Shown: positions 18,402 to 28,533 of the stretch, piece after piece
How positions within the stretch are numbered: position 1 is the first letter of the stretch
Layout: every line of letters begins with the position of its first letter
Assembly (NCBI RefSeq): GCF_002844235.1
Contig: NZ_PGTS01000001.1
Span: 372,001 to 436,000 of the forward strand
From: Thalassospira povalilytica
Lineage (GTDB): Bacteria; Pseudomonadota; Alphaproteobacteria; Rhodospirillales; Thalassospiraceae
Length of the DNA stretch: 64,000 nucleotides
Direction: 5' to 3'
The notes under the pieces: generated by a model
Seen by the model: only the letters and a program-made list of their open reading frames with translations
What the model was told of the DNA's origin: nothing
The model's database searches: none
Made by a program: the position numbers and the translations under genes

Positions 18402-20360
18402 ATGACCCTGCGCGTCCTGCCCCAGAACCTGATCAACCAGATTGCCGCCGGTGAGGTGGTCGAACGCCCGGCTGCGGCGTTAAAGGAGCTGGTTGAAAAC
18501 GCGCTTGATGCCGGGGCCACAAGGGTCGATGTCAATCTGCGTGATGGCGGGCGGACGCTTTTGTCGATCACCGATGACGGCAAGGGCATGACGCCCGAGG
18601 AACTGTCGCTTGCGGTTGAACGTCATGCGACGTCAAAGCTGCCCGATGATGATTTGTTCAATATCGGGTTCATGGGCTTTCGCGGTGAAGCATTGCCATC
18701 AATCGGTTCTGTATCGCGGATGCGTCTGACGAGCCGGGTGCGGGGCTCTGAAAATGCCTGGTCGCTCAGCATTGAAGGCGGGGCCAAGGGCGAACCGGAA
18801 CCGGCCGCCCATCCCTATGGCACCCGGGTCGAGGTCCGCGATCTTTTCTATGCCACCCCGGCGCGTCTGAAATTCCTCAAGACTGCGCGCACCGAACAGA
18901 TGTATGCGCGTGAAATCATGGACCGCCTTGCCATGGCGCGGCCCGATGTCGGTTTTACCCTGACGGGCGATGGTAATAAATCGATCCTGAATTACCCGGC
19001 GTGTGAAGGCGATCTGTTTGATGCGCGCCTCAAACGCCTTGGCGCTGTCATGGGCCGGGAGTTTCAGGAAAATGCCCTTCAGATCGAAGCCGAACGCGAA
19101 GGCATCCGTCTGACCGGCTATGCCGGGGTGCCGACCCTGAACCGTGGCAATGCCCAGATGCAGTTCATGTTTGTCAATGGCCGCCCGGTCAAGGACCGGC
19201 TGTTGCAGGGGGCGGTGCGCGGTGCCTATCAGGATTTCCTGGCGCGCGATCGTCATCCGTTGCTGGCGCTGTTCTTTGAATTGTCGCCGCGCGATGTTGA
19301 CGTCAACGTCCATCCCGGCAAGACCGAAGTCCGTTTCCGGGATCCGGGCCTTGTCCGTGGCCTGATTGTCGGGGCACTCAAACATGCATTGGCCGGGGCC
19401 GGACACCGGGCCTCGACCACGGTTGCCGATATGGCATTGGGGGCGGTTCGCCGCGAAGGTGAGGGACCCTCACTTCCGTATGGTGGTGCTGGGCGCAGCG
19501 GTGTTGGCAGCGGCTTTAACATTGGGCAGTATCAACCCAGTATCCCAAGCCATGCGGCGGTCGAACGCAATTATGCCGCCCAGTCCCCGGTCGATTCCGG
19601 GGCGGGATATGGCGGTCTGTTTGATCGCGGGCGGGATTTTGCCGGGACACCGGATGATGCGCGCGATACCGGCGGTGACGGTTTTGCTGCGGCGGCAGCC
19701 GCGGCATTGTCGGGCGGTTATGACAGTGCCGCACCGTCGGCCCGCATTGATCATATTGCCGATGAAGGCAAGTTTGTTGATCATCCGCTTGGTGCTGCGC
19801 GCGGGCAGGTGCATGCCAATTACATCATTGCCCAGACCCGCGACGGTCTGGTGATTGTCGATCAGCACGCCGCCCATGAACGCATTGTCTATGAACGCAT
19901 GAAGGCCGATCTTGCCGCCAATGGTGTCAAGCGTCAGGGATTGCTGCTGCCCGAAGTGGTCGAACTGGACGAAGCATCGGCTGACCGCATTGCCGACCGC
20001 GCCGAAGAATTCGCCGAACTCGGACTGGTGATCGAACCGTTCGGCCCCGGTGCCATCGTGGTGCGCGAAGTCCCTGCCATGCTGGGCAAGGTCGATGTTG
20101 CCGCCCTGGTCCGTGACATGGCCGACGAGATCGCCGAACTGGGGCAGGGCATGGCATTAAAAGATCGCCTGATGTATGTCTGCGCGACCATGGCGTGCCA
20201 CGGGTCGGTGCGTTCGGGGCGCAAACTCAATGCCGATGAAATGAATGCGCTTTTGCGCCAGATGGAAGCCACCCCGCATTCCGGGCAGTGCAACCACGGG
20301 CGCCCGACCTATGTCGAACTGAAACTTCATGACATCGAAAAGATGTTCGGCCGCCGATAG
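18402..20360 (+). CDS. mutL: DNA mismatch repair protein MutL
   Basis: 652 residues. The N-terminal GHKL ATPase shows [29 protein letters not shown] and GFRGEAL. The C-terminal dimerisation domain keeps the endonuclease metal motif [12 protein letters not shown] (DQHAx2Ex4E), as expected in bacteria that lack MutH. Between them is a Gly/Ala-rich linker (about 370-460). The ATG at 18402 gives the standard N-terminus; an upstream in-frame TTG at 18336 falls in the terminator. It is convergent with the pentapeptide-repeat gene, 8 bases apart. Confidence 0.98.
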   Translation: MTLRVLPQNLINQIAAGEVVERPAAALKELVENALDAGATRVDVNLRDGGRTLLSITDDGKGMTPEELSLAVERHATSKLPDDDLFNIGFMGFRGEALPSIGSVSRMRLTSRVRGSENAWSLSIEGGAKGEPEPAAHPYGTRVEVRDLFYATPARLKFLKTARTEQMYAREIMDRLAMARPDVGFTLTGDGNKSILNYPACEGDLFDARLKRLGAVMGREFQENALQIEAEREGIRLTGYAGVPTLNRGNAQMQFMFVNGRPVKDRLLQGAVRGAYQDFLARDRHPLLALFFELSPRDVDVNVHPGKTEVRFRDPGLVRGLIVGALKHALAGAGHRASTTVADMALGAVRREGEGPSLPYGGAGRSGVGSGFNIGQYQPSIPSHAAVERNYAAQSPVDSGAGYGGLFDRGRDFAGTPDDARDTGGDGFAAAAAAALSGGYDSAAPSARIDHIADEGKFVDHPLGAARGQVHANYIIAQTRDGLVIVDQHAAHERIVYERMKADLAANGVKRQGLLLPEVVELDEASADRIADRAEEFAELGLVIEPFGPGAIVVREVPAMLGKVDVAALVRDMADEIAELGQGMALKDRLMYVCATMACHGSVRSGRKLNADEMNALLRQMEATPHSGQCNHGRPTYVELKLHDIEKMFGRR

Positions 20361-20368
20361 GGGCCGCC

Positions 20369-21856
20369 TTAATCACGCAGTTTAAGATTGCGGGGCAGGC
20401 GGGTATTGGCATTGACCCGCGCGCGCTGGATTTGTTCGGCAAACAGTCCGCGCGTGCCGGTAAGATCCGCATCGCGAAAATCGGTCCCGGCCAGATTGGT
20501 GCCGCTCAGATCGCAATTAAGCAAATGCTGGCCCCGGAAACTGGCATTCGAAAGATCCGATCCCAGAAATACCGTGTTGCGCAGCATCGCATCATTGAAA
20601 CGTGCCCCCGAAAGGCGGCTTGCCGCAAGATTGGCACTATCAAGATTGCTTTCGATGAAATCGGCCCCGGTCAGGTTACAGCGCCGAAGAACCGCATCCT
20701 TGCAATTGGCGCGCTTGAAACTGGCAAAGGGAAGGCCGCAGCGGCTCAGATCAATGCCTTCAAGTTCGGCTTCACGCAGATCGGCATGGTCAATCGACAT
20801 GACCGTACCTTCCTTGCCGCCGGTATCAACCCAAAGCTTGTGACTGATCAAGGCTTCATGCAGATCGATTTCAACCAGCTCTTCGCTGTCGTCATCTGCT
20901 GCGGTTTCGATCGGGTCGTCATCGGGTTCTTCTGTCTCGGGCTCTTCGCTGGCCGGTTCGATAACCGGGGACAATGCCTCGCGTGCGGACTGTACGGCTT
21001 CGATATTCTGGGGGCCGGTATCGCGGTCATGGGCGATCGGCACTTCGGGAAGGTCGCTGTCATCAAAGACCTGCCCGCTGCCATTCAGCCGTGCCTGCAC
21101 ATTGGCAACTTCGATGGTGTCGCTCATTCCGACCAGGGGGGATTTGTCATCGCGGATATCGGCAACGGTTTCCACGGGCTGCGCGCTTTTGGCGGTGGCC
21201 GGCTTACCAACCGCCGCCCGACGACGCGCGGGGGCAGGACTTGCACTGGCGACAGGCGGGGTTTCAAGCATCGCGGCCTTGATGCGGTCACGCTTGCGGC
21301 GGCCGGGATTTTCCGGGGTGGTTTCTTCGACCGGGGTGGTGGTCTGTGACGGGGACTTTGTTGCCGGGGCTTTGGGCATGGTGGTGCCCGCCCGGATCAT
21401 GTCCTGTGGCCGGGCCGGGCCGAAATAGTTTTCCTTAAGAACGAAACGGCGCGGTGATCGCATGACCGTTTCAATGATCTTGCGCAGGCGTTTGGGATCA
21501 ATCGGCTGACGAAACACCCCTTCGATCCCGGCATCGACCGCATCGCGCATGCCGCGGCGGTCAAGTTTTGGCGCACCAAGAAGGATGGGGACCGTGCGGC
21601 CGATCGGGTTCTCGTCACTTCCGGAATCGCGAATGGCGCGAATGGTCGAAATGCCGCGCATGCCATCAAGATACAATCCGACAAGAACCAGCTCCGGGCG
21701 CATTTCACCGATCAGCTCGACGGTCTTTTCGCGGTCGTCGCAATGGACGAAATTGCCAAAGCCAAGCGGTTCGATTGCTTCGCGGGCGGCAAGCATGTTC
21801 CGTTCACTGTAGTCGGCATACAGGATCGTTTTGTTTTTATTGTCCTTGCTCGCCAT
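20369..21856 (-). CDS. pseudo-receiver plus pentapeptide-repeat protein next to the flagellar stator genes
   Basis: 495 residues. The first 125 form a response-regulator-like domain (TILYADYSERNML, then PELVLVGLYLDGMRG), but the phosphate-accepting Asp position of strand 3 is Gly, so normal phosphorylation is unlikely. Residues 130-340 are low-complexity, rich in Pro, Thr, Glu and Asp, probably unstructured. The last 130 residues are about twenty pentapeptide repeats (A[D/N]Lxx type) forming a right-handed quadrilateral helix, ending in a basic tail. It is 70 bases downstream of motB on the same strand, suggesting a motility-related role, but I know of no described protein with this layout. 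Confidence 0.85.
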   Translation of the reverse strand: MASKDNKNKTILYADYSERNMLAAREAIEPLGFGNFVHCDDREKTVELIGEMRPELVLVGLYLDGMRGISTIRAIRDSGSDENPIGRTVPILLGAPKLDRRGMRDAVDAGIEGVFRQPIDPKRLRKIIETVMRSPRRFVLKENYFGPARPQDMIRAGTTMPKAPATKSPSQTTTPVEETTPENPGRRKRDRIKAAMLETPPVASASPAPARRRAAVGKPATAKSAQPVETVADIRDDKSPLVGMSDTIEVANVQARLNGSGQVFDDSDLPEVPIAHDRDTGPQNIEAVQSAREALSPVIEPASEEPETEEPDDDPIETAADDDSEELVEIDLHEALISHKLWVDTGGKEGTVMSIDHADLREAELEGIDLSRCGLPFASFKRANCKDAVLRRCNLTGADFIESNLDSANLAASRLSGARFNDAMLRNTVFLGSDLSNASFRGQHLLNCDLSGTNLAGTDFRDADLTGTRGLFAEQIQRARVNANTRLPRNLKLRD

Positions 21857-21926
21857 GTTCCGCGATTTCCCTTATTCGCAAGCCGGTTCCTGTCCCGGGA
21901 ATGTCCGGCCTTTTTGCGCGTAATTG

Positions 21927-22913
21927 TTACTGTGCGGACGGAATGCTGAACGAGCGCCGCGGCAATGTGGAGCCCGGCGTGTCGGCGGTGTTGCCTGTGC
22001 CGCTACCCGCCCCGCCTGCACCGGGATTGTCGATGCTGAAGGTTCCTGAATCGGAACTGCCGGTATCGGGCGCATCAAAGTCCGTCGCATCAGTATCGTT
22101 TACGCTTTCTCCGCTTCCTGTTGCACCATCGGGTGCATTTGTTTCGACCATCTGGATGGTGATTTCCACACGCCGGTTTTCGGACCGCCCTTCGGGGGTG
22201 TCGTTGCTGGCGATCGGGCGGCTGTCACCATAGCCCTGAATAACCATCCGTCTGGGGTCCGTTCCGTTCTGATCAATCAGAAAATGCAAAACCGATGTCG
22301 CACGGGCTGCGGAAAGGTCCCAGTTTGATATATAGGGAGACGAAGACGATACCGGAATATTATCCGTATGACCGGCCACCAGAACTTCGCCCTCTGTCTG
22401 GTTGATGACCGGTGCCAGCCGATTGAGGATGGCGGCAAATTCTTCGGTCATGCCCGATGATCCGGACGGAAAGGCCAGCTCGTTCGGGAAGCGGATCACG
22501 ACTTCGCCATCAATGCGTTCCAGCCCGACCTGATCTTCCAGGCTCATATTCTCAAGAACGCTTTCAAGCGTTTCCTCAAGGGCCTCGGCCTTTTGTTCCT
22601 TGGTGTCGGTTTTCTCGATTTCGATTTTCGGGGTTTCTGCCTGCGGGATTTCCGAAACCACGCGCGGACTGTCGGGGGTTGGCGCCTTAAGCGACTTGCC
22701 GACAATCGACCCGTCCAGTTCGATCACCCCGGCCAACTGGTCCTGTTTGGAAAAGCCGAATGCGGCTTTGACCGATCCGGCGATCTGCTTGTAGCGGATG
22801 ACATCCATCTCTGCAAAGGTCAGCAACAGAACAAACAGAACAAGCAGCAATGACATCAGATCGGCGAACGTCGCCATCCAAGCCGGTGCGCCTGCTGCGG
22901 GTTTCTTGGCCAT
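21927..22913 (-). CDS. motB: flagellar motor stator protein MotB/PomB-like
   Basis: 328 residues. One N-terminal membrane segment (about 17-37) carries the ion-binding Asp in TFADLMSLLLV. A plug and linker follow, then an OmpA/peptidoglycan-binding domain with GHTDNIPV, LSAARA and NRRVEI. The tail (about 275-328) is rich in Gly, Ser, Asp and Thr. It anchors the stator to the cell wall. The gene follows motA by 39 bases. The PomB-like N-terminus suggests sodium as the coupling ion, as in marine bacteria; this is an inference. Confidence 0.92.
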   Translation of the reverse strand: MAKKPAAGAPAWMATFADLMSLLLVLFVLLLTFAEMDVIRYKQIAGSVKAAFGFSKQDQLAGVIELDGSIVGKSLKAPTPDSPRVVSEIPQAETPKIEIEKTDTKEQKAEALEETLESVLENMSLEDQVGLERIDGEVVIRFPNELAFPSGSSGMTEEFAAILNRLAPVINQTEGEVLVAGHTDNIPVSSSSPYISNWDLSAARATSVLHFLIDQNGTDPRRMVIQGYGDSRPIASNDTPEGRSENRRVEITIQMVETNAPDGATGSGESVNDTDATDFDAPDTGSSDSGTFSIDNPGAGGAGSGTGNTADTPGSTLPRRSFSIPSAQ

Positions 22914-22952
22914 GGGTCTATACCGCTACCTGAAGATCAGATGACAGCATTC

Positions 22953-23720
22953 TTATTCTCCGTCTTCCGCATCAGCGGGCACGCCACCCGGAAGATATGG
23001 ACCAAGAATTTCTTTCATCACCATCGGGCTCTGGCTTGCCTGGATCTGCACGACCGATTCAATGATCAGCTGTTTGGTGTTGCGCAGGCGATCGACCTTA
23101 AGGGCCAGCTTGTCGGCAATCGGCAGCGCAATCAGGTTGGCCAGAACCGCGCCATAGAATGTTGTCAGCATCGCAATTGCCATTGCCGGGCCAATCGCAT
23201 CCGGGTCCGAAAGGTTGGCCAGCATCTGCACCAGACCGACCAGGGTTCCGATCATGCCGAATGCCGGTGCGGTATCGCCGATCCCGCGGAACATCAGTTC
23301 GCCAAGCTCGTCATTCTGGATCGATTTTTCCACTTCGCTTGAAATCGAACTTCTGATCACTTCGCCGCTGTGACCATCCACACACATGCGGATGCCGCGC
23401 GCCATGATTTCGTTTTCGACTTCAACATTTTCGAGCCCCAGCAGACCGTTCTTGCGGACCAGACCGGCAAGTTCGATGGCCTTTTCATAGATCGAAAGCG
23501 GGTCTTCCTTGGGGTTCTTGAATGCAATACCCACCCCGATTTTCAGCGACTTTATGACGTCGCGCATCGGGAACTTGATCAGGGTCGCGGCCGCAGTCCC
23601 GCCAAACACAACCATGACGGATGGAATATCAACAAAAGAATCAAGGCTGCCGCCCATCATGATGGCGCCAAAAATAACGCCAGCCCCGGCGATAATCCCA
23701 ATGAGTGTAGCTATATCCAT
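22953..23720 (-). CDS. motA: flagellar motor stator protein MotA/PomA-like
   Basis: 255 residues with four membrane segments. The N-terminus (MDIATLIGIIAGAGVI, then MGGSLDSFVDIPSV) is much closer to the sodium-type PomA than to E. coli MotA. The cytoplasmic loop keeps charged residues for rotor contact, and segments 3-4 (DTAPAFGMIGTLVGL; ANLIALPIADKLALK) are conserved. With MotB it forms the 5:2 stator complex that drives flagellar rotation. It heads a likely motA-motB-pentapeptide transcript. Confidence 0.95.
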   Translation of the reverse strand: MDIATLIGIIAGAGVIFGAIMMGGSLDSFVDIPSVMVVFGGTAAATLIKFPMRDVIKSLKIGVGIAFKNPKEDPLSIYEKAIELAGLVRKNGLLGLENVEVENEIMARGIRMCVDGHSGEVIRSSISSEVEKSIQNDELGELMFRGIGDTAPAFGMIGTLVGLVQMLANLSDPDAIGPAMAIAMLTTFYGAVLANLIALPIADKLALKVDRLRNTKQLIIESVVQIQASQSPMVMKEILGPYLPGGVPADAEDGE

Positions 23721-24230
23721 GTCGGTTATTTGTATCCGGCGTTAAAACTTTTGTTTCGAAGCGTGCTTGATGAAAATTGGCAAAGAACGCGCGGCAGCGG
23801 GCGTAAATTTCAATTGCCGTGCGGTTGCATTTCTAAAGTCCATACTGACCCCATTACATAAAAGCAGGATTTTAGGTGCTGCACTCCTCAAAATTGGGTT
23901 TCTACAACCTGTTTTCCAGAACCAAACGATAACTTCCTGCGTTACGGCGCGGAATGGACCAAACAAAAAGAGCCGCCCGATTGTAAAATTACGGCATTAG
24001 GTTAGGGGATGCTATACCTTTGGCATTAAATGTTTGTTGCCAGAAATCGCCGCGCGGTCAACCCCGCCGTAAGGATAATCCGACTTGATCAAGCGATGTA
24101 GGCACAGTCTGGCAAACCGGCCCTGAATAGCGCATGGCCGATATCGCCGCGATCATGGGGTCGCGTGATTGAATGGTGCTGTTTTTTTGCCTGCCCGATT
24201 GCCGGGCTGTATGATGACCCGGCTCGCAGG
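23721..24230. other. intergenic region upstream of motA, no gene seen
   Basis: About 510 bases between motA and the GNAT gene, both on the minus strand. I found no open reading frame with sensible composition, no tRNA-like fold and no clear sigma-28 or sigma-54 promoter ahead of motA. Part of it (23860-24020) is AT-richer than its surroundings. It must carry the motA promoter. Confidence 0.45.
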
Positions 24231-25082
24231 TTATCCCAGCTCGAACGATGAAATGCCGAACGTCATTTCAAGGTTCAGCTTGGGTGCTGTTCCCTTGTAC
24301 ATGCGCGCGGTTTCGAACTCGGCAATCATCTGATGGTCATTGACCAGCTCGCGGGCCGCCTGATTGGGTTCGGGAATATCAAGATAGACCTTGCCGTCCT
24401 GATTATCGCGGCTTTGCAAAAGGGCGCCAAACAGGGTCCGGGCATCTTGTGCATTGGCTGCGAAAAGCGGGCCGACCTTGTGACCTTCTTTACACGGGCG
24501 GATCACGCCATAGCCACGAAGCCCCATCGGCCCTTTAAGGGCCAGTGCCGTATGGGTGTTATTGCCGATCCAGCCACGCAGGAATTCGATCCGGCTTTCG
24601 GCAAACAGATTGCAGGTCTGCTCAAAGGCATCCACAACGGCGATGTCATCAATCGCCAGGGCAAACAGATCGTCATCAGCCGGGGCACTGGCATGGACCA
24701 CCCCGCCAAAGCGGATATTGCGATGGGCAAATTCAAAGCCCGACTTGCGGTAATTGTCCTGCTGATCGACAACACCATCAAGCCCGATGGTTTTCATGAC
24801 GCTGTCATCAAGAACCGTCTGCCACAATTTATAACCAAGACCCGATCCACGCCGGTCCGGGCGGCAGATGTAAAACCCGACAAAGCCGAAATCGGAACTG
24901 TATTGAACCGCGGAAATCACTGCGGCCATGCCCTGTTTGTCAAAGGCACCCCAGAAACCGTCAGGATCGGTATTGTAAAACACCTCGGCATCGGCAAGTC
25001 CGGGATTCCAGCCCTCATTGGCGGCCCATTCAACGGCCAGCGGGAATTCGAATGATTTCAGGCGGCGGATCTTGTCTGTCAT
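24231..25082 (-). CDS. GNAT N-acetyltransferase with C-terminal Acetyltransf_18-type domain
   Basis: 283 residues. The acetyl-CoA loop is visible as CRPDRRGSGLGYKLW (R/QxxGxG/A motif) near residue 75. After about 130 residues a second, GNAT-like domain (about 150-280) follows, the arrangement seen in YitH-type proteins. The acceptor substrate cannot be told. It is monocistronic and cytosolic. Confidence 0.9.
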   Translation of the reverse strand: MTDKIRRLKSFEFPLAVEWAANEGWNPGLADAEVFYNTDPDGFWGAFDKQGMAAVISAVQYSSDFGFVGFYICRPDRRGSGLGYKLWQTVLDDSVMKTIGLDGVVDQQDNYRKSGFEFAHRNIRFGGVVHASAPADDDLFALAIDDIAVVDAFEQTCNLFAESRIEFLRGWIGNNTHTALALKGPMGLRGYGVIRPCKEGHKVGPLFAANAQDARTLFGALLQSRDNQDGKVYLDIPEPNQAARELVNDHQMIAEFETARMYKGTAPKLNLEMTFGISSFELG

Positions 25083-25446
25083 GGCGGTGTCTTCAATCTT
25101 CCGGATCGATAATCAACTGGGTCACAAGCCCGTCCCTTTACAGGATCGGCGGATAAACATCCAGTGGCAGAGCCGGGGCAGGGCCGGTTAATTTGGTTTG
25201 AATGGTCGATCGAAGTTTATATTTGCAAACGCCGACGTCAAACCCCTTGTTGCGAATGCCAATAGGCTTGGCGTGATGTCACCATGGTTTCACAAACATC
25301 AACGCAGCCATTCCAACCGGACCAACTGGTTCCCGGCCTTTCACGGTGGCGGAAAAATCATGATAAATATTGTTGAGAATGCCTATCACTTTTATTATCA
25401 ATAGGCCTCCGTGGTTTTATCTCAACACCATCGCGCCGAGGCCCCA
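25083..25446. other. intergenic region between GNAT and siderophore-interacting genes
   Basis: About 360 bases between divergently transcribed genes. The last 80 bases before the flavoprotein are AT-rich and contain a candidate Fur box at 25374-25388. Otherwise I see no gene. Confidence 0.45.
25374..25388 (+). promoter_or_regulatory. candidate Fur-type operator
   Basis: TGAGAATGCCTATCA matches the 7-1-7 Fur inverted repeat TGATAATNATTATCA at 11 of 14 informative positions. It lies about 60 bases before the start of a siderophore-interacting protein, where iron control is expected. Alphaproteobacteria may use Irr, RirA or Mur instead, so the regulator is uncertain. Confidence 0.4.
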
Positions 25447-26520
25447 ATGCCGTCCTCTATCCTGACTGCAACCACCCGCATCGATTTGCCCGAAAGTGCC
25501 GCTTTGATCCGGCAGACTGCCGACTATTACAAAAGTCATGATTGCGATGTGCAGGGGGATGACATCGCAACGCGCATTTCGGTATCGATCGGGCATATCA
25601 AATTGTGCAGCCGTGAAAACGGTCTTGATGTGGAAGTCGGGGCAACGACAGAGGTCGGCGTGGTCCAGATGAAGGCCGCGATCATTTCACTGCTTCAACA
25701 GGGTGCTGCACCGGGTACCAGTTTCGACTGCCGCTGGAAGGGGGCAGGACAAAGCAATGGCAAACTTCCGAACTTTCGCGAATTGACTGTTGGCGCGATC
25801 ACCGATCTGTCGCCCCATATGCGACGCCTGCGTCTGCACGGGGTCGATATGGGCGCCTATGAGCAGGAAGGCATTCATGTCCGTCTTCTGATCCCGCCAC
25901 GTGGCAAGGCCCAGCCGAAATGGCCGACGCTGGCCGAAAATGGCATGCCGGTCTGGCCAAGCGGTGATGATCTGGTCGAACAGCGGGTCTATACCATTCG
26001 CGACCTTGATGCTGCGGGCGGCTGGGTGGATGTCGATTTTGTCATGCATGGCGATAACGGGCCGGGTTCGGCCTTTGCCCTGCATGCGCGTCCGGGCGAT
26101 CTGGTGGCGATGACCGGGCCGCTGGGCAATGACCTGCCGGCTTCTGACTGGATGCTGTTTGCCGGGGATGAAACGGCCCTTCCGGCGATCGGGCGTTATC
26201 TGAATGAAATGCCTGCCCATGTGACGGGCCATGCGCTGATCGAAGTGGGCAGTAAGGATGACATTATTCCGGTTGCTACCAAAAGCGGGATCAAGGTGAC
26301 CTGGATCCTGCGCGACAGTGTCGAAGAAGTCACCCACAGCCTGATTCAGGATGCAATTCGCGCTGTCGAAGTGCCGCGTGATGGTCGTGCGATCTATTGC
26401 TGGGCCGGTGTGGAAAATGCCGATTACAAGCCGATCCACACCTACTGGCGCAAGGAACTTGGCCTTGGGCGTGATCAATGTACGGCCATGACATTCTGGC
26501 GCAAGACCGACCAGGCCTGA
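25447..26520 (+). CDS. siderophore-interacting FAD-binding reductase with N-terminal DUF2218 domain
   Basis: 357 residues. Residues 1-95 form a DUF2218 domain; the rest is the ViuB/YqjH-type ferredoxin-reductase fold with the FAD motif RVYTIRDLD, a DFVMHGDNGPGSAFA strand-loop and the C-terminal SIP domain (WAGVENADYKPIHTYWRKELGL). It probably releases iron from ferric siderophores in the cytosol by reduction. The ATG at 25447 follows GAGG and is preferred over 25411. No siderophore uptake genes are next to it, so it may serve imported xenosiderophores. Confidence 0.9.
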   Translation: MPSSILTATTRIDLPESAALIRQTADYYKSHDCDVQGDDIATRISVSIGHIKLCSRENGLDVEVGATTEVGVVQMKAAIISLLQQGAAPGTSFDCRWKGAGQSNGKLPNFRELTVGAITDLSPHMRRLRLHGVDMGAYEQEGIHVRLLIPPRGKAQPKWPTLAENGMPVWPSGDDLVEQRVYTIRDLDAAGGWVDVDFVMHGDNGPGSAFALHARPGDLVAMTGPLGNDLPASDWMLFAGDETALPAIGRYLNEMPAHVTGHALIEVGSKDDIIPVATKSGIKVTWILRDSVEEVTHSLIQDAIRAVEVPRDGRAIYCWAGVENADYKPIHTYWRKELGLGRDQCTAMTFWRKTDQA

Positions 26521-26530
26521 CCGATATGGC

Positions 26531-27502
26531 CTAACGTTTTGTTGCCACCCTGGCATGCAGGGTCGGGGCAAAATGGGCAATCGCATCATCCAGACCGATC
26601 AGGATTTCGGGCGCATGGGCGATGACGGGTGTTAGTGTCCCGGCCTCGGCGGCGGTGCGAAGTTCGGTAATCGCGCGAACAAGTTCAAGATTGGTCGGCG
26701 TGACATTGGCGGCAATGGCCTTGGCATGTGCGCCGATCATGCGACGTGTTGCCAGAAACGCTGCCACTTCCTGATCTGTTGTGATGCTTTTGCCATCTGA
26801 TGTCGGGTCCAGCGCATAGCGCACCGACAGGCCGGTCATATGCGACCGGTCGGCAAACAGGGCGGATGTGATCATACGAAATGCAATGATATCAGCGATC
26901 AGCCCGTCACGGTTTTGACCCGTTGCGATTTGATCCAGTGCGAAAAGATCGGCATCGCGTTCGTCGCGGTGGCTTTCGATATCGTCACCGCCAAAATGAT
27001 CGGGCTGGCAATGGCGGATCTCGTGATAGATCAGCCAGCGATATGTTACGGCCGGATCCGTGCCATAGGACAATCTTTTCCCGAACCAGCCACGCATCAG
27101 TTCGGCAAATATCTCATTACCGCTTTGAGGGGTGACATTTTCCGGCACAAAAATCTGACAGGTGGCAATCTGCCGGCCATTTTGCTGACCGGTAACGGTA
27201 AAGGGTGATCGCGGCAATTTGGCAAATGTCTTGTCCGGATCCTTGATATTGGCAAGTCCCAGTGTCTCGTCCATCCGTGCCAGAAACGCTGCACGATCGC
27301 TGAAAACAAACAGATCGATATTGCCAAACCGCTGCAATTCGTCACGGATGTCGCCATCCGTCGGGACGCTACCAGTCTGTTGTGCGACCGCGGACGGGCC
27401 GCCAGACCAAAGCACGATCAGGACAGTCAGGATGGCTGTAAAAGTGGTCCTGAAACTGGCCCTGAAAGTCGGGCGTGTCGGATATGGGGGATGTTTGATC
27501 AT
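26531..27502 (-). CDS. secreted putative HExxH metalloprotein of unknown family
   Basis: 323 residues with an N-terminal signal segment (TAILTVLIVLWSGGPSAVAQQ). The middle holds HEIRH, a HExxH zinc motif, followed 18 residues later by ERDAD, which could give the third ligand as in gluzincin-type peptidases. The rest is helical. I do not recognise the family. Export plus the zinc motif suggest a periplasmic peptidase, but activity is inferred. It is convergent with the siderophore-interacting gene (10 bases apart). Confidence 0.6.
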   Translation of the reverse strand: MIKHPPYPTRPTFRASFRTTFTAILTVLIVLWSGGPSAVAQQTGSVPTDGDIRDELQRFGNIDLFVFSDRAAFLARMDETLGLANIKDPDKTFAKLPRSPFTVTGQQNGRQIATCQIFVPENVTPQSGNEIFAELMRGWFGKRLSYGTDPAVTYRWLIYHEIRHCQPDHFGGDDIESHRDERDADLFALDQIATGQNRDGLIADIIAFRMITSALFADRSHMTGLSVRYALDPTSDGKSITTDQEVAAFLATRRMIGAHAKAIAANVTPTNLELVRAITELRTAAEAGTLTPVIAHAPEILIGLDDAIAHFAPTLHARVATKR

Positions 27503-27582
27503 CCCTTCATTATGGGGGCTTTGACCGGCTGATACGATAGCAATCGGTCACATTTGATGTTTTGGAACCGATTTCGGGTGTC

Positions 27583-28533
27583 TCAGGCTTCGGCGCGCTG
27601 ACCGGTTCGTTTGCGTTGCGGCCCGAACAGGCAGGTCAGGATCAGAATGATCCCCGAAATGGTGGCAATCATGCCCGCGGCACTGACCGCATAGGGCGAT
27701 CCGAACCAGCCCGGCCCGTATCCGGCAAAGACATATCCGAGCACTGCCGAAATAACCGCAAACACCACTGACCAGCCAACCTGTCGGCCGAGCTGATTGG
27801 TCATCAGGCGCGCACTGGCCGGCGGGCAGACAAACATCGCAATGACAATGATTGACCCGACCGCATCAAATGCCGCAACAGCGGCAATTGCGGTTGCCAC
27901 CACAAGCGCAAAGCTGAGCAGTCTGGTGCGAATGCCGATTGCCTCGGCAAAGGCGGCGTCAAAGGTCGATATCTTGAGCTCCTTCCAGAACAACAGGATA
28001 AACAACCCGATGCCGACCAGAACAATCGCCAGACGCGGCAATTGCGGCGGCAAGGTCGCAAGGGCTGCCGGATCAAAAAGCGAACCCCATCCCTCGGCAT
28101 CAAACCAGATCAGGCTTTCCAGATTGCCCAGAAGCGCATGTTGCACATCAATATGAACCGAACTGGTATCGGTGACTTCAAGAAACAGAACGCCCGCTGC
28201 GAACAGTGTGGTGAAAACCAGCCCCATCGCTGCCCCCGGCTCAACCCGGCCAAGGCGCTTGACGATTTCGATCATCACAACCGCGATGATTGCCGCCACA
28301 CCGGCACCAAGCATCATCGGAACTGCGGTGATGGTTCCGGTCACCAGAAACGCCCCGACAATACCGGGCAAAACCACATGGCTGATGGCATCGCCAATCA
28401 GTGCCTGGCGACGCAGCAACAAGAAATTCCCCGGAAGCGCACAGGCAACTGCTGCCAGAATGCCGATTACAATCGGGCTCAGGCTCAGCTGGACAAACTC
28501 GGCGCCAAGGGCTGTGATAAGGTCGTCGATCAT
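27583..28533 (-). CDS. sitD: metal ABC transporter permease (second subunit)
   Basis: 316 residues with about eight or nine membrane segments and the ABC-3 family signatures (LLLRRQALIGDAISHVVLPGI near residue 40 and ATAIAAVAAFDAVGSIIVIAM later). It forms the membrane channel of a Mn/Fe-type importer together with the permease upstream, whose stop overlaps this start by 4 bases (ATGA). The symbol follows the SBP-ATPase-permease-permease order of SitABCD/MntABCD systems; the metal is inferred from the binding protein. Confidence 0.92.
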   Translation of the reverse strand: MIDDLITALGAEFVQLSLSPIVIGILAAVACALPGNFLLLRRQALIGDAISHVVLPGIVGAFLVTGTITAVPMMLGAGVAAIIAVVMIEIVKRLGRVEPGAAMGLVFTTLFAAGVLFLEVTDTSSVHIDVQHALLGNLESLIWFDAEGWGSLFDPAALATLPPQLPRLAIVLVGIGLFILLFWKELKISTFDAAFAEAIGIRTRLLSFALVVATAIAAVAAFDAVGSIIVIAMFVCPPASARLMTNQLGRQVGWSVVFAVISAVLGYVFAGYGPGWFGSPYAVSAAGMIATISGIILILTCLFGPQRKRTGQRAEA

